A DNA stretch of 64,000 nt from Megalonaias nervosa (Eukaryota; Mollusca; Bivalvia; Unionida; Unionidae). The notes under the pieces were generated by a model. The model worked only from the letters and a program-made list of their open reading frames with translations. It ran no database searches and was not told the DNA's origin. A program made the translations under genes and the position numbers. Each line of letters opens with the position of its first letter. Position 1 is the stretch's first letter. Shown here in pieces: positions 1-12,800 of the stretch. The DNA is taken from assembly GCA_016617855.1 (NCBI GenBank), contig JAECUM010003232.1, positions 1 through 64,000 on the forward strand, read 5' to 3'.

Positions 1-35
<35 letters not shown>
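1..35. repeat. (TA)n microsatellite at window edge
   Basis: Pure alternating TA from the first base to about 35; it presumably continues outside the window. Confidence 0.97.
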
Positions 36-38
<3 letters not shown>

Positions 39-183
39 GAATCTTAATTTGTTAGACATTTCATGTCCACACGAAAACTTAATACACATTCATCAACTGT
101 ATCAGAAGATGTGTCTGTGTATTTGCCACAAAAATGTGACCTGTATGGAAACAGCTGAACGAACTGTATAGTGTGCATAATAG

Positions 184-245
184 CCTCCTGACACCTGTGT
201 CCAGTTTGATTTCACTACCTCCTGACACCTGTGTCCAGTTTGATT
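184..245. repeat. 34-bp direct duplication
   Basis: The sequence starting CCTCCTGACACCTGTGTCCA at 184 recurs at 218 with at least 28 matching bases, period 34 bp. A recent local duplication. Confidence 0.95.
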
Positions 246-549
246 GAAAAAGTTTCCCTTTTACTTATGTTTAGCACTGACTTTATTGTCAGATTCATGC
301 CACAATCACCACATAAAGGATGATTTATTTCTTTGTGTCTAAATTATGTTACTATATGATTCACATTTTTTTGCATAAAATAAATGCAAGCCTATCACAG
401 TAGTCTGAGTGATAGTAACAGCAGATACCAAATAAAGAATCAGTTGTTTTTATGTCAGTTATTTGGATCATACAAAGTTATTTGCATCATACAAAGTTAT
501 TTCAACAGAGTCTTGTAGATTCAATACATGTGTGTTGAGGTTTCATTTA

Positions 550-835
550 TATTACACAAATCCATCTGATGGCTTGGGAAATGTCATTTATGTTACTCAA
601 AACCATCTGATGGTTTGGGAAATGTGTCATTTATATTACATGTACACAAATCTGTCTCATAGCTTGGGAAATGTGTCATTATATTACACAAAGCCATCTG
701 ATGGCATGGAAATTGTGTCATTAATATTACACAAAGCTATTTGATGGCATGGGAAATGTGTCATTAGTATTACACAGAGCCATCTGATGGCATGGGAAAT
801 GTGTCATTAGTACTACACAAAGCCATCTGATTTGG
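550..835. repeat. Minisatellite, ~41-48 bp unit, about 6-7 copies
   Basis: Units of the form TACACAAAGCCATCTGATGG followed by CATGGGAAATGTGTCATTA recur from about 550 to 835 with small length differences and a few substitutions. Reading frames across it are a by-product of the repetition. Confidence 0.9.
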
Positions 836-1110
836 AGTTATCATATTTAACAGTGCCAATTATACCAGCAATCAGCAGTAGAAATTGTTTATTTGATAAA
901 TAGTTGCCTGTAAAAAATGAACAAAATTAACTGCTGAAATGAATAAAAATGTGGGAAAATTATCATCATTCCAAGTTTAATCTCTCTGACACCCACTTTG
1001 TGTCTCAATCCAGAAGTTATTAGCAATTTCCAATGGGTAGCGTGGACCACCATTTCAACCCTGCCTTGATTTCATGTGTTGCTGTAGTCATGCATTTTTG
1101 GCATTTCTAC

Positions 1111-1112
<2 letters not shown>

Positions 1113-1172
<60 letters not shown>
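1113..1172. repeat. (TC)n microsatellite
   Basis: About 60 bp of uninterrupted CT dinucleotides. Confidence 0.97.
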
Positions 1173-1176
<4 letters not shown>

Positions 1177-1744
1177 CAAAGGAATGGAAGAAATTTGAAA
1201 TTGACTTTCCAGTTGACTTTTAGCTGATATAAAATTAGTATATTACTACAACCTATTTTCAGTATATTGAGACTGCATGTACTCTTTTAGTTCCTAATTT
1301 TATTCGTCTCATTCGCTATTTTTCCCTCCTTCTCTCAGTTATTCTTGCAATTGTACATTCATGGTTAATTTAATATATAAATGCATACATTTAGCTGTAA
1401 CTCCGTATCCATAAGCACACTTTTCAGTACCCACTCATAACGTATCATTTCTCTTTCTCCTTCTACTTTTAACCTATGTCTTAATTTATTTTGTTTAAAT
1501 ATCAGTGGGAATGTATTACTATATGTGTAACTAAGTATATCTTCACCAACATTTGGTCTTTAATATTAATGTGTCAGCTTCAGACAGAATTCATTGTGAA
1601 GAAAGCCCTGTTTTACCAAAACGTGCTTATGAAGAAAACCATTTTGTACCAAGAGAATTTGATCATGCAGTTCTTTTCAAATATTGACTACATATGAACC
1701 TTCCTCATCCAGTATATGTTAGGGTTTATGAAGCCTCTTGGAGG

Positions 1745-1844
1745 TTGTTGTTGTTGTTGCTGTTGTTATAGTGTTTAATGAGGTGAGATGGCAGTGGCCT
1801 GTAATGGTGAGCGCTTTAGACCACTCGGCCACTTGGGGCCCCCT
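1745..1844 (-). mobile_element. SINE-B, minus orientation, internally deleted
   Basis: Read on the minus strand it starts with GGGGGCCCCAAGTGGCCGAG, keeps the tRNA-like A-box region, then jumps from the CCATCTCACCTCA region straight to TTAAACACTATAACAACA and the (AAC)n tail. The B-box and most of the body are missing compared with the full copies. A 9-bp target duplication TCTTGGAGG lies at 1736-1744 and 1845-1853, so the deletion was present at or after insertion of one unit. Confidence 0.85.
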
Positions 1845-2043
1845 TCTTGGAGGTAATGAAGTGCATGTATTGTGAAAATATCAATACAGATTTACTTGTC
1901 TTCAGCTTCTTCTATTTCTTTCTTTCACAAAAGAATTTGATGATTTGATTCATTACACTTTCATTTGATGTTTACGTGATTACAGAATCACAAGTACATG
2001 ATATTTTACTTTTGTGATGTTGAAATGGCTACATCTACCAATG

Positions 2044-2282
2044 GGTGGTAAAGTGGTCTAAAGCACTCACCGTTACGGATCACTGCCATCTCACCTCAGT
2101 CTGCATGGGTTTGAGTCTCAGGCTTGGCCCATGTTGGTACGTGAGAAAGCTTGCCAGTAGCTTCTCGTGGGTTGGTGGTTCTTTCTGGGGTTTTCCCTGG
2201 TTCATCCTCCACTATTTATACAGGCCGCCATGTATAGCCTATCTTGTGCTGAAAAATGGCGTTAAACCCTATAACAACAACA
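2044..2282 (+). mobile_element. SINE-B, full-length copy
   Basis: tRNA-like head (GTGGTCTAAAGC...CACTGCCATCTC...GGGTTTGAGTCTC as B-box), body with GCCAGTAGCTTCTCGTGGG and CTATTTATACAGGCCGCCATG, then GGCGTTAAACCCTATAACAA and an (AAC)n tail. Flanked by a perfect 13-bp target duplication ACATCTACCAATG (2031-2043 and 2283-2295). Any reading frame through it is not a gene. Confidence 0.93.
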
Positions 2283-3024
2283 ACATCTACCAATGACCCA
2301 TGTTCTTCCCATGTTGAATAATGCACACTATCAGAAGCAATCCAGAGAAACTTCATGCTGAACAATGGTAGAAAAATGGTGATCATTTGCAGTGTGGGGT
2401 TTCTCCAGTGACATCATATGGACTTGGGTCCTGGAAACTGGGAAGTTGTACATGGTCATGGGGAATATTCATTACATGTATATTTAAACTTGAATATCTC
2501 CATAAATGTTGATCACATTGGGTTGATGTTTTCATATATCGTGTACATCATCGTTCTGAATAATTTAGGTCCATCTTGAATATTAATGAAATAAAGCATT
2601 TATATCATTTTATTATTGGACAAATATAGTGCAAAATACTTTTCTATCCCTGTTTACTCGTAAGGATATTGTATGCAAAAAGTCATTCTCAAATCCAAGG
2701 TGAAGAATTAAAGTCAAAATGATTCAGCATATCACCTAGGGGTGAAAGACTGAGAGTTAAAAATCCCCTTGGTATCAGAATTGGGGTTCATGCTAAGTAA
2801 AAAACAAACTTTGGCTTCAAAACTGTGGGTCAGATTAAAATTTTGGGGGTTCCTGAAGGACAAATGAGGGTAAAGGAAACACTGCAATTAAGGATAAAGA
2901 GTTACATACATTGTTGAAAAGAGACGACTGCTTGAATAGGACAAAACTATTGGTATCATTGTTTGGTCTGTTATAATTATTTTGTATGCATGTATAACCA
3001 TTATGCTCTGTTGTTTATTTTCAG

Positions 3025-3228
3025 ATTTAGAAGTCAATGCCAATTTAGATACAGATGAAAAACAAGATAGGGTACTGCCAGAAAGAGAAACAATTAAAGA
3101 TACAACTACACCTATCAGTAGTTCACCACTGTCGTCAAGTAAAATACTCCTCCATCCCACCCCTGCACATCATATTTTGGGTGAAAAGAAAGAAGTACCT
3201 CTCGCTGAAAGGGATTTCTGGTTTGTTG
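3025..3228 (+). CDS. NPDC1: NPDC1 exon a (extracellular/luminal stalk)
   Basis: The acceptor TTTATTTTCAG precedes 3025 and the donor GTATGT starts at 3229. The exon enters in phase 1 and leaves in phase 1. It encodes a hydrophilic stretch with DTDEKQDRVLPERE, a Ser/Thr/Pro cluster and ends at ERDFWFV just before the membrane helix. There is no recognisable domain; low conservation of this stalk is usual in the family. The methionine codons upstream in the same frame lie in the intron and are not a start. Confidence 0.85.
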
Positions 3229-6200
3229 GTATGTATGGATTGAAGAGGAATTTACAAACTTGTAGGATGCAGATTATCTGAAAGTTGATTATTGCGATTG
3301 TTAGCAGAGTTGGGCATGGCCAGAATTATTGTATTGCAATATATTATGATGCATGACATTGTATTACAACACATATTACAAATATATTAGGAAGATCTGA
3401 AAAAAATGTAGGAATAAATGTTAGAGTGAACTGAGATCAAAGATTCATGTAATTTAATATTATTAAATCTCTTTAAATAAATACTGATTGGGAAGTATCT
3501 TTTCCTTTTGAGTAAATTCTAGCTACATCAGACAGGTTTTGATTTAAATTGCACGTTCTTATTTGGCATTAATGATGGGATGATGTAAGCAAATGTGGGC
3601 AGTTCATTGTACCACATACAGACTTCACCTCTGCATTACACCTCTGCATTACATTTCATATTAATGAAAAGATTATTGATTTGTTTCAATCTTTTGTGGA
3701 GAATTTTAGTCCAAAATTGCTGTCAGGCAGTTGATTTTGCCTTTTTATTCAGCAGTTGGTGGGATATAACTTGTAGTTAACCTATTTTCTCACTATGGAC
3801 ATATTTTTCAAAAAATCTTGTTGGACAACAGCTATTAAAAGAGACAAAAGCTTGAAACAATGATTAAGAAAAGCTGAAGTGGAAATTTTATTTGTATACT
3901 ATTTATAAAAATAACCACAAAATCGATTTATTGGAATGTACCTTGGTACATGCACTGTATGATCCATACCACACTATGCAGATACATCAATAAAACTGCA
4001 CATCCGGTTGTTTGCTTGTATTGACTTCGGTCCGGTTCACCTGAAATTTGCATTATAAATCACAAGTTTATTAAAATCCGCTATCCAGATGATCAATTTT
4101 CCAGTTCAGAAATATGTCTCCTGGTGTGTCTGGATAATTGGAATTTTTACATGCTGATGTTCAAACTAAGTTTAATACGTATACATAGCTGAGCTGATAA
4201 TGTAATAACCAGGACTGCATCCCACTACCACCTACAGTTTCTTAACTTGAACACAATGGGTTCATAAGGCTATTTCTGTTGAAAAATTATAGAAAATATA
4301 GTGTATGTGGGACTACTTTCATTCATAGTATAGTATCAGGGGCAATCATAAGTCCCATTAAAAGCCAATGGAAATACATAAAGTATATATGTAGGATGTG
4401 ATATTGTCTATCATCATCAGCATGGATAATGTTCTTCATATGTATACATTGTACAGTTAATTATTTTTCCCCCTCTTTTCAGTTATTGTTGCTGGTTGCA
4501 GTGTAGCTGCCCTTGTTGGCATAATAATGGCTGGAGTCTGCTGGTACAAGTAAGTATATTGGTGAAGACCATGTCCTGCTTGCATAAAACTTGTCAACTT
4601 GAGTATATACTCAGCTCAGAACTTTGTTGCTGTGCAAAAGTTTGTGAATTTTGATTTAAGGTCAGGGTCTTGTTGTTAAGCCTCACTTTGTGTTAGACAT
4701 TATTATGCATTTCCAGAAAACTCCAGAACCCCAAATGAGTTAATTTTATCACAATATCCCTTGCAGCCCATTATTGATGTGTGATGTGATGTGATGTGAT
4801 TTGGATTTTTAATTTAGCTTTTAACAATTTTTCAGTCATATCGCTACGATGTCTGCAGTGTGGCAGTTTATAGTGATGTCTAGCACTGGGACATCATGCC
4901 GCAGACATGTAGCATTATGTCCCAGCCAGTCACATTATCCTGACACCAGGCCGACCAGTCCTAACACTAACCTCTTAATGCTGAGCGCCAAGCGAGGCAG
5001 CTGTTAGTACCCTTTTTGTAAGTCTTTGGTATGACTCGACCGGGGATCGAACCCACGACCTCCCGCATCCGAGGTGGACACTCTTACCACTAGGCCACCA
5101 GAGCGGTATGCACCCCATTATTGACAAGTTAGTGCTAGTATTGATGAAACTTTATTCATGTCAAGACTGGATGGCCAGGTTTTGCACTACCTGGAAATAC
5201 TGGGTCGGGTTCTCCACCCCCATCCCCATCCCAATCTTTCTGGGCTTTGTTAGTAAATGTTAAACCCCCAAACACGCTTTGTTTGATGGTGGACAAACAT
5301 GCTGGTGATGGAGGTGGGTGTGGAAATGGGACAAATTCAGAGTGGAGAAATCTGACCCAGCAAATATCAACCTGGCCAGGTAGTTCTCGTCCAAGTACTC
5401 GGTCTGTAGAATCTGTGTTAAATAAGTGATGTGATTTCATTTAGTAAATGCAAGGATCACAAATACCCTTACCTGCCTGTATCTTGATTATTCATGTTCA
5501 AACACATATCTTTATCACAAGCACTTGCATCATTTTTTCATTCATTTCTGCAATAAATAATCACTTTTTCAGCATTATATGCTTTAAATCAGTCATTGTA
5601 GAGACAAAGCACAGCATATTGTTCAACAGTTTCCTTACTGACTAATAAAGTGAAACTCCACAAACCAAAATCTCAGTATACCAGAATCACCTCAAGACTG
5701 AAATTTCTGTTTAGTCCAGACTTTTTCTTCTTTTTCCCATTAAACCAGAACCTCTCAACTATGAATACTGAAACAGATTTAGATCCCAGATTTCAGTTTA
5801 TCACTTAAACAAACCCCCCATAAATTCAAAAACTCAGTTCAAGTTTGGAAATATATTTTAGCTGCTGAATTCCTGACACACACTGGAACATATTAATTAT
5901 AGTTAGCAAATACTGCAGTGGGCTGATCTGTGAGACAATAGGCTAATTATTAAGTCTTTGCACCATACAGTACAGACAGTTTTTACAAGGTGATATGCTA
6001 TTAACTGAATTGTTGTAGGTAGGCCATTTTAGAAAGACCATGTTTATTTGCCAATTTTCTAATGGATTGTTGCTATTCATTTATATACATGATCAATAGA
6101 ACATTGTTTGCATGGTTTTTTAAAATTAAATATCAGAGCTTTATTAACCATGCATGTGGTCTCACTTTTAATGACTTGCTGATAGAGACCAACAAAGCAG

Positions 6201-6849
6201 TATTCTAAAAGTCGTATTCTCATTGGCATAGCCTGGAGTTTTAGATCTTATACAGTGATTAAATAAAACTCTTCATGATTGCTAAGGATGTGCTTAATTT
6301 GGCTATAGCGAATTAAATGGAGTCATTAACACAAGCCATGTTAGTTAAAGAACGATGAAAGAGAAAAAAAACAGATATTGCCTTCTTCAAGCCATGCTCT
6401 TGAAATGTTAACTTTACGAAATATATGGATTATTTAAACATTGAATTAAAATATGACTGAACTCCCATTTAGACCAAGCTGTTGAATAAACGAATCAACC
6501 CATATTATTCCCTCTGATGAGTTACAATGGTAACAAAACCAGTCAGGGACAGGGTATGATTAGCACACCTTAGCAGACAGGAGGATTTGCCTCCACATCC
6601 AGTCATGTTCTTCCTAATATTTAGACATTGAAATTTATCTTTCATAATTCTAATGGATTTATCGTATAGCAATGAAAGTATGTCATTCCTCAAATATTTC
6701 TTGTGATGAGGACTGTATTTCTATGTGACAGCTGTATTTATTTATGTGACAGGGTGTGATTTTTGGAAAGAATATAATTATTTAGCTAATTCTTCAACAA
6801 ATGCTTGTATACACTCGTACACTGATGTTCTCATTATTACATTCTCTAC

Positions 6850-6895
<46 letters not shown>

Positions 6896-9800
6896 CATAA
6901 ATGCTTAGAAAAAGACTTTTCTCACATTTGCAAAAAATTCAGTAAACCAAAACCATCTCAAGACTGAATTTGGGGAGGGCGGGCTCAGTGGTGTTAGGTT
7001 TTATGGGGTTTTATTATATAACACGTCCTCAGTTAAGGTCACAGTTATTTTAGGGATGAACCTTTTATTTGTTTTTGGGGGGGAGGGTTTGAATCGAGAT
7101 AAAATCAATTCTTTCTTCTATAAAAACAAAAAGTACAAAAGTACCATTTTCAAGTTATGTGACGGCCAGAAATTTTTTTCTCTAAGGAAGACTTGCCAGC
7201 CCCCACCCCTGTCGCAGTTAATTGGTCAATCCTTTAGTTGACAAGGAAATTGTTGCAAACTGTGCTCTTGTGTGACTCGGCAACTACTGAGTCAAAAGTA
7301 CTAAATGCTGGAAAAAATGAAATGTGAAAATTAATAGCTTCTCAAAACCAAGCATGTATCAGTATTATCAGCCTTGTGTGTCAAAAGTCTTCCTTATTGA
7401 GACTTGAATTACCAATGCTTATGTTACCATTCTTTCCTGGAAATTATTTTTGAACAATTGAGTCTATATTTTTTCCTCCAGTTACACTACTTTGGAAATA
7501 AATGCAACAATGTTTTTCACTGAAGATTTAATCTTTTATTTATGTTTTGTGTCATTGATCATGGAGTATGTGCATTTCATCCCCAAGCCAATCAAAATTA
7601 GTATGACATTTCTGTCAGCCAATGAAATCATTTGCCTTATACTATTTTATTTTGGCAGTGAGCACACTCTATTCAGTAAGCTTGCAGTGCACTCAGTTTG
7701 ATCTAATATGAACCATAACAATCATTTATCCTTATTTTCTTTGGGGCTTTTTTTGCATCCAGCAGGTGCTGTGTAGGGAACATTCTTGTGCCAAGATGAG
7801 AAATAAGTTCATTGTTGCAAGGGAACGATCTAGAACAGGGGTCAGCAACCTACAGCATGCGTGCTACAAGGTGGCACACAAGAGATTTTGTGTGGCACAT
7901 GAAGGGCAGCCAAAAATCTTGATTTTAACAGTGTTACTCTCTTATTGGTGGCATGCACTCGTTCATTTTGTAATTAATCGGGGGAAAAAAGTGGCATGAT
8001 ATGTGAAATAGGTTTTCAACCCCTGATCTAGAATAAACCCTGTATCTGGTCATAATGTGTAGTATGATGCTGTCAGTTTGTTTCTGTCATGTTTAAAGAA
8101 CTTAGTCAGATAAATATATGACATAGTGTATTCTGTTATCCTATGATGAGCCCCCAGAAATCACCCTGCTCAATGAATATTTTGTGGGTTAGGCACCAAA
8201 TATGACTGAGAGCTATCAACAGGTAGGTAGGGAGGTTACATAAGTGAGTAATTCTCAAAGATATGATCCGATTTACATTTGTAGTTTTGGGGCCCCAAGT
8301 GGCCAAGTGGTCTAAAATGCTCACTGTTATGGATCACTGCCATCTCACCTCTATCTGCGTGGGTTCGAGTCTCGGATTCAGCCAATGTGTGTATGTGAGA
8401 AAGCTTGCCAGTAGCTTCTTGTGGGTTGGTGGTTCTTTCTGGGGTTTTCCTGGGTTCTTCCTCCACCATTTATACTGGCCGCCATGTATAGCCTATCTTG
8501 TGCTGAAAAATGGCGTTAAACCCTACAACAACAACATTTGTAGTTACAACATGATTGTTTATTTACCTCTTAGAGTCTCTGATTTTCTGGAATATGTTGA
8601 AATCAGGCATTTTATCTGTACCTTAAAACATTGCATGTAGTATACAGATGTAAATAATTCACAGGAATAGTTTGTGTGGCCAAAAATGTGGAAAAAGACA
8701 ATCTTTTCACAGGAATAGATTGGAAGTCAAAATCAGTCTTACAATGTATAATTTGTACCATCAGATCATAACAAGAAACAACTAAAACCTTCCTCGTTTT
8801 TCCACTGCTTCTCACTGGCTGAGCAGGCACCATTCATTGTGATGCAGGACCAACAAGAAGTAATGGTTTATTTATATTTTAAGTACATTGGCGTAGAGGT
8901 TATATACTTGCTTAAGATTTTATGACAAATTATTATTATTATTATATACACAACTGTGGTATGTAACATTCCATATTACTATATCTCTTGTTTTTCTTCC
9001 CCAGAGGCTCTTTTTTTCTGCCTTTGTTAAGTGATAATAAGTTAAAAAATCACATGAAGATTTTCACGAAAAGACTTCTTTTGGTGCCTAGTTCGTCATG
9101 ACTGAAAATGGCACCAATGTGACATCCAATATAACCAGGGTAGCCTTTTGAAAATCTTGTTATTTGGACAACTAATATGACCCTGGCAGCCTTTTGAAAA
9201 TCTTGTTATTTTGATCTCCAATATGACCATGGTAGCCTTTTGAAAACCTTGCTTTTACAACCCCTTCTGATCGGAAAGTAATATCGACATGGAATTTTCA
9301 CTAGATGACATTTTATCATGTCTGGTTTGTCCGAAATAAAAATGGTACCATTCAGACATCCATTATAGCCTGTACAGCAGCTGTCAAAGATATTTTACTG
9401 ATCACTACTTCTGAATGGATGGTTTTATCAACATGGAGTTTTCTCTTTAAGACTTCTGATCATGTCAAGTTTGTCCTAATGAAAAAGATGCCGTTTTGAC
9501 AACCAATATAGCTGTTAAGACAGTTGGGAAATCTTCTAATCACTGGTCCTCTTAAACAGAAAGTCATATTAACATAGGCATTTTCACCAGAATACTTCTT
9601 ATGAGATCTAGTTGGTCCTACATAAAAATGGTGCCTACTTGGACATCAAATGTTGCCATCACAGTGGCTGTCTTGTAAATCTTATTATCATTGCTCCTTC
9701 TGAATGGATGGTTATATCAACATTGGGTTTTAACTAAGTCTTCTTATGATGTCTAGTTGGCCCTAAATGAAAAATGGCACCAATGGGACATCCAGCATGG

Positions 9801-12800
9801 TCACCATAGGAACCCATTTTTAAAATTTTGTTATTACTACTCCTGTTGAATGGAAAGTCATGTTAATGTGGGGTTTTCATAAGAAGACTTCTGTACTGCT
9901 GCCATTTTTAAAATATTTGTTACAGCTACTACTCCATTTTAATGAAGGACCATATCAACATCCAGTTTTTGCTCAAAGACTTCTTATGATATCTATTTTG
10001 TCATGAATGGAACTACCAAACTGACAACCAATATGGCCACCATCTTGAATTTTTGTATATCTTCTGAATGGAAAGTTTTGGACATGTGGTTTTCACCATA
10101 AGACTTACAAGGATGTCTAGTTGGTCCTAAATGATAATAGTCCCACTTGGACATCAGGTATGGCCACCATGGTAGTCATCTGGAAAATATTGTTACAGCA
10201 TTTCCTCCAAATAGATGGTCATGTTAGAATAGGGTATTCACTAAGAAAAAATTCTGTCATGCATAAGTTTTTATAATAAAAATGGGTGCTGATCTAAAAT
10301 CCAATATCAGAATCTTATCGCTACTCCAGCAGAACAGAAAGTCATATCAGCATGGGTTTTGGACCAGAAGACTTTTTATGATAAATAGTTGATATTTAAA
10401 TGAAAATTGTGCTCATCTTCCATCCAGTATGGCCATCACAGTGGCCATCTTGACTGTCCTGTCATTGCTACTTCTCCTAGATGGAAAGGCATGTCAGCAT
10501 TGGGTTTTCATCAGAAGACTTGTTAGGATATCTAGTTGGTCTGAAATGAAAATGGTACTTATCTGATACCCAAAATGGCCACCAAGGCATCCATCTTGAA
10601 CGTCTGGTTATAGCTACTTCTCCTAAATGAAAGTAATATAACATGGCATTTTCATGTTGGTCCTCAAATATAGTTGCCATGGCAGCCAGCATGATAATCT
10701 TGTTACTACTACTTCACTTAAATGGATAGTCTTTTTGACATTGTCCTTTTGCTAGTTAGTCCTGAATGAAAATTATATTCTGTAGCCATTATTGTCATCA
10801 TGTCTTGAAAATCTTATTAACACTACTTCTTTAGAACTATGGTGTTTTCAGGATATTGTTTTCACTTAAAGACTTCTAATGACATTTAGTCGGACCTAAA
10901 CACAAATGGTGCCCATCATATATCCAATATGACTGCAGCAAAGTCCTCCTTAAAATTTCCTTATCACTACTCTTCCATGGATGGTCATGTTGCCATGCGA
11001 TTATCACCAGAGTCTTGTAATGATGGCTTAGTTTGTACTAAATAAAATATGGCCGCCACAGTGGCTAATTTTAAAATCAGAGATGGTTTGAACAATTAGC
11101 AGTTAAAGAAATCATCCTATCTTGAATTCCTGAAAATTCTTTTTAGAGAGTAGAGCATCATTCCCTTCGAGGTACTCTTGGTTTGTCTGTAAACATAAAC
11201 AGATTGAATTTTACTGATATGGTATAAATATGTTCAGGAATGAATTTTAACACTTTGAATTTAACTTTAAAGGAGCCATTTGATATGCAAAGAGCATATA
11301 TGCGTATGGAATTTTGTCCAAGTGGCAACTATTTACTGTGAACTGTCATTGTAGTCTGTGTATTTAGACTTTTCTTAAGATATGCATCAGAAAAAAGGGT
11401 TGTCTGCATTATTATATCACATTCATTCCATTCTTGTGTCTTCAGGACTTTATTTGTTCAAATATGTTTGGGTAGGACTTCTCAAGATAACAGTGTTTCT
11501 GATCAGAACTGAATTTGACAATTAGCCCCTAAGTTAAAATTACTGTTTCATTTATTTACTTAGCAGAGATATAGAATTGAGTCATATAAGCTGTTAAGAG
11601 ATCCTGTTTGTAATAGCTTCGGTGCTCATAGAGCAAAACATAATTTCGGATTTGCTAATCTTTTTTATGCATTTCTAGCAACTGTGAGATCTTATCCATT
11701 TGTCAAAGGAGATGTTGGAATACTTTTTATTAATGCACATGACTGCTTTTTGTGGAAATTTATTAATACATATTTACATTACAATCCGTTATTTTGATAT
11801 AGTCCAGTCATGCTATTAAAATTGTGAATACAATCTCTGCATTGCTCCGGACTGGCTCACTGGTTTAGCTTAATGTTGTGAGCTCAGTTTCCACCATTTA
11901 TGCACTCAGAAATTCCATTAAACTTGACACACTTTTTCCCATCCTTTTTTATGTGATCAAGTAAGGCAGGGTATATTGTGTTACGATATCCATCCATCGG
12001 TCACCAGTTATGTTTCTGTGCAATCAGTAAAGTTATCTACCACTAGTAGTTATCAAACTTTATTGATGGCTTGTATTTGAGTTTAGGGAGAACCATGTCG
12101 ATTCTGGGGTCAAAAGGTCAAAGGTCAAGGTAACTGTTGCCTAAAGATGGAAAATGGTTTCTGCTTAATACTCTGTTTTTGTACAATCATTACCAAATTG
12201 TGTGGATAGCTTGCATATTGGGCAAGGAAGAATCCAGGCTGTTTTAGGGTGAAAGGTCTAGGTCACTGAGAGATAAAAAATAATATTGGGTTGTGCACAA
12301 TAGGATTTCACCATCATCAACAATCACCAAAACTTTGTGGATAGCTTACACTTACGGGAAGAAAGAACAATGTTGGTTTTGTCATAAAATGGTGAAAGGT
12401 TAGTATCGCAGTGGCTGAAAGAAGAAATTGTTTGCATACAGTACCTTGAGTTCTCTATAATTCATGGTTGTCAAACTTCATGCGCTGCTTGCACAAAGGG
12501 AGAACCCTGTTGATTTTAGGTGAAAGGTTAAGGTCACTATGGCTGAAACAATATAGTTTCTGCACACTAACATTAGTACTGCATCACATACCTGGACCAT
12601 ATCTTGTAGATGTCTTTTGCTATTGGTAAGGATTGATTTGAATCTAATGGTCAAAAAAGTCAGGTCACTGATTGAAAGAAGAAAAGTGGTTTCTGCAGAA
12701 AAACTTGAGTTATTTGCATAGAAGACTGTTAAACACATGGTGAGCATAGGGTGTGCCTTTCATGGCATTCTCATCCAGATTGCTAAATTGGGAATCCAGA

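Larger units (their letters stand above)
1..3024 (+). other. 5' flank or intron upstream of the first recognised NPDC1 exon
   Basis: Ends in the acceptor of exon a. I searched it for a signal peptide or for the cysteine-containing NPDC1 N-terminal domain and found neither. It holds a (TA)n run, a 34-bp direct duplication, a ~45-bp minisatellite, a (TC)n run and two SINE-B copies. Confidence 0.6.
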
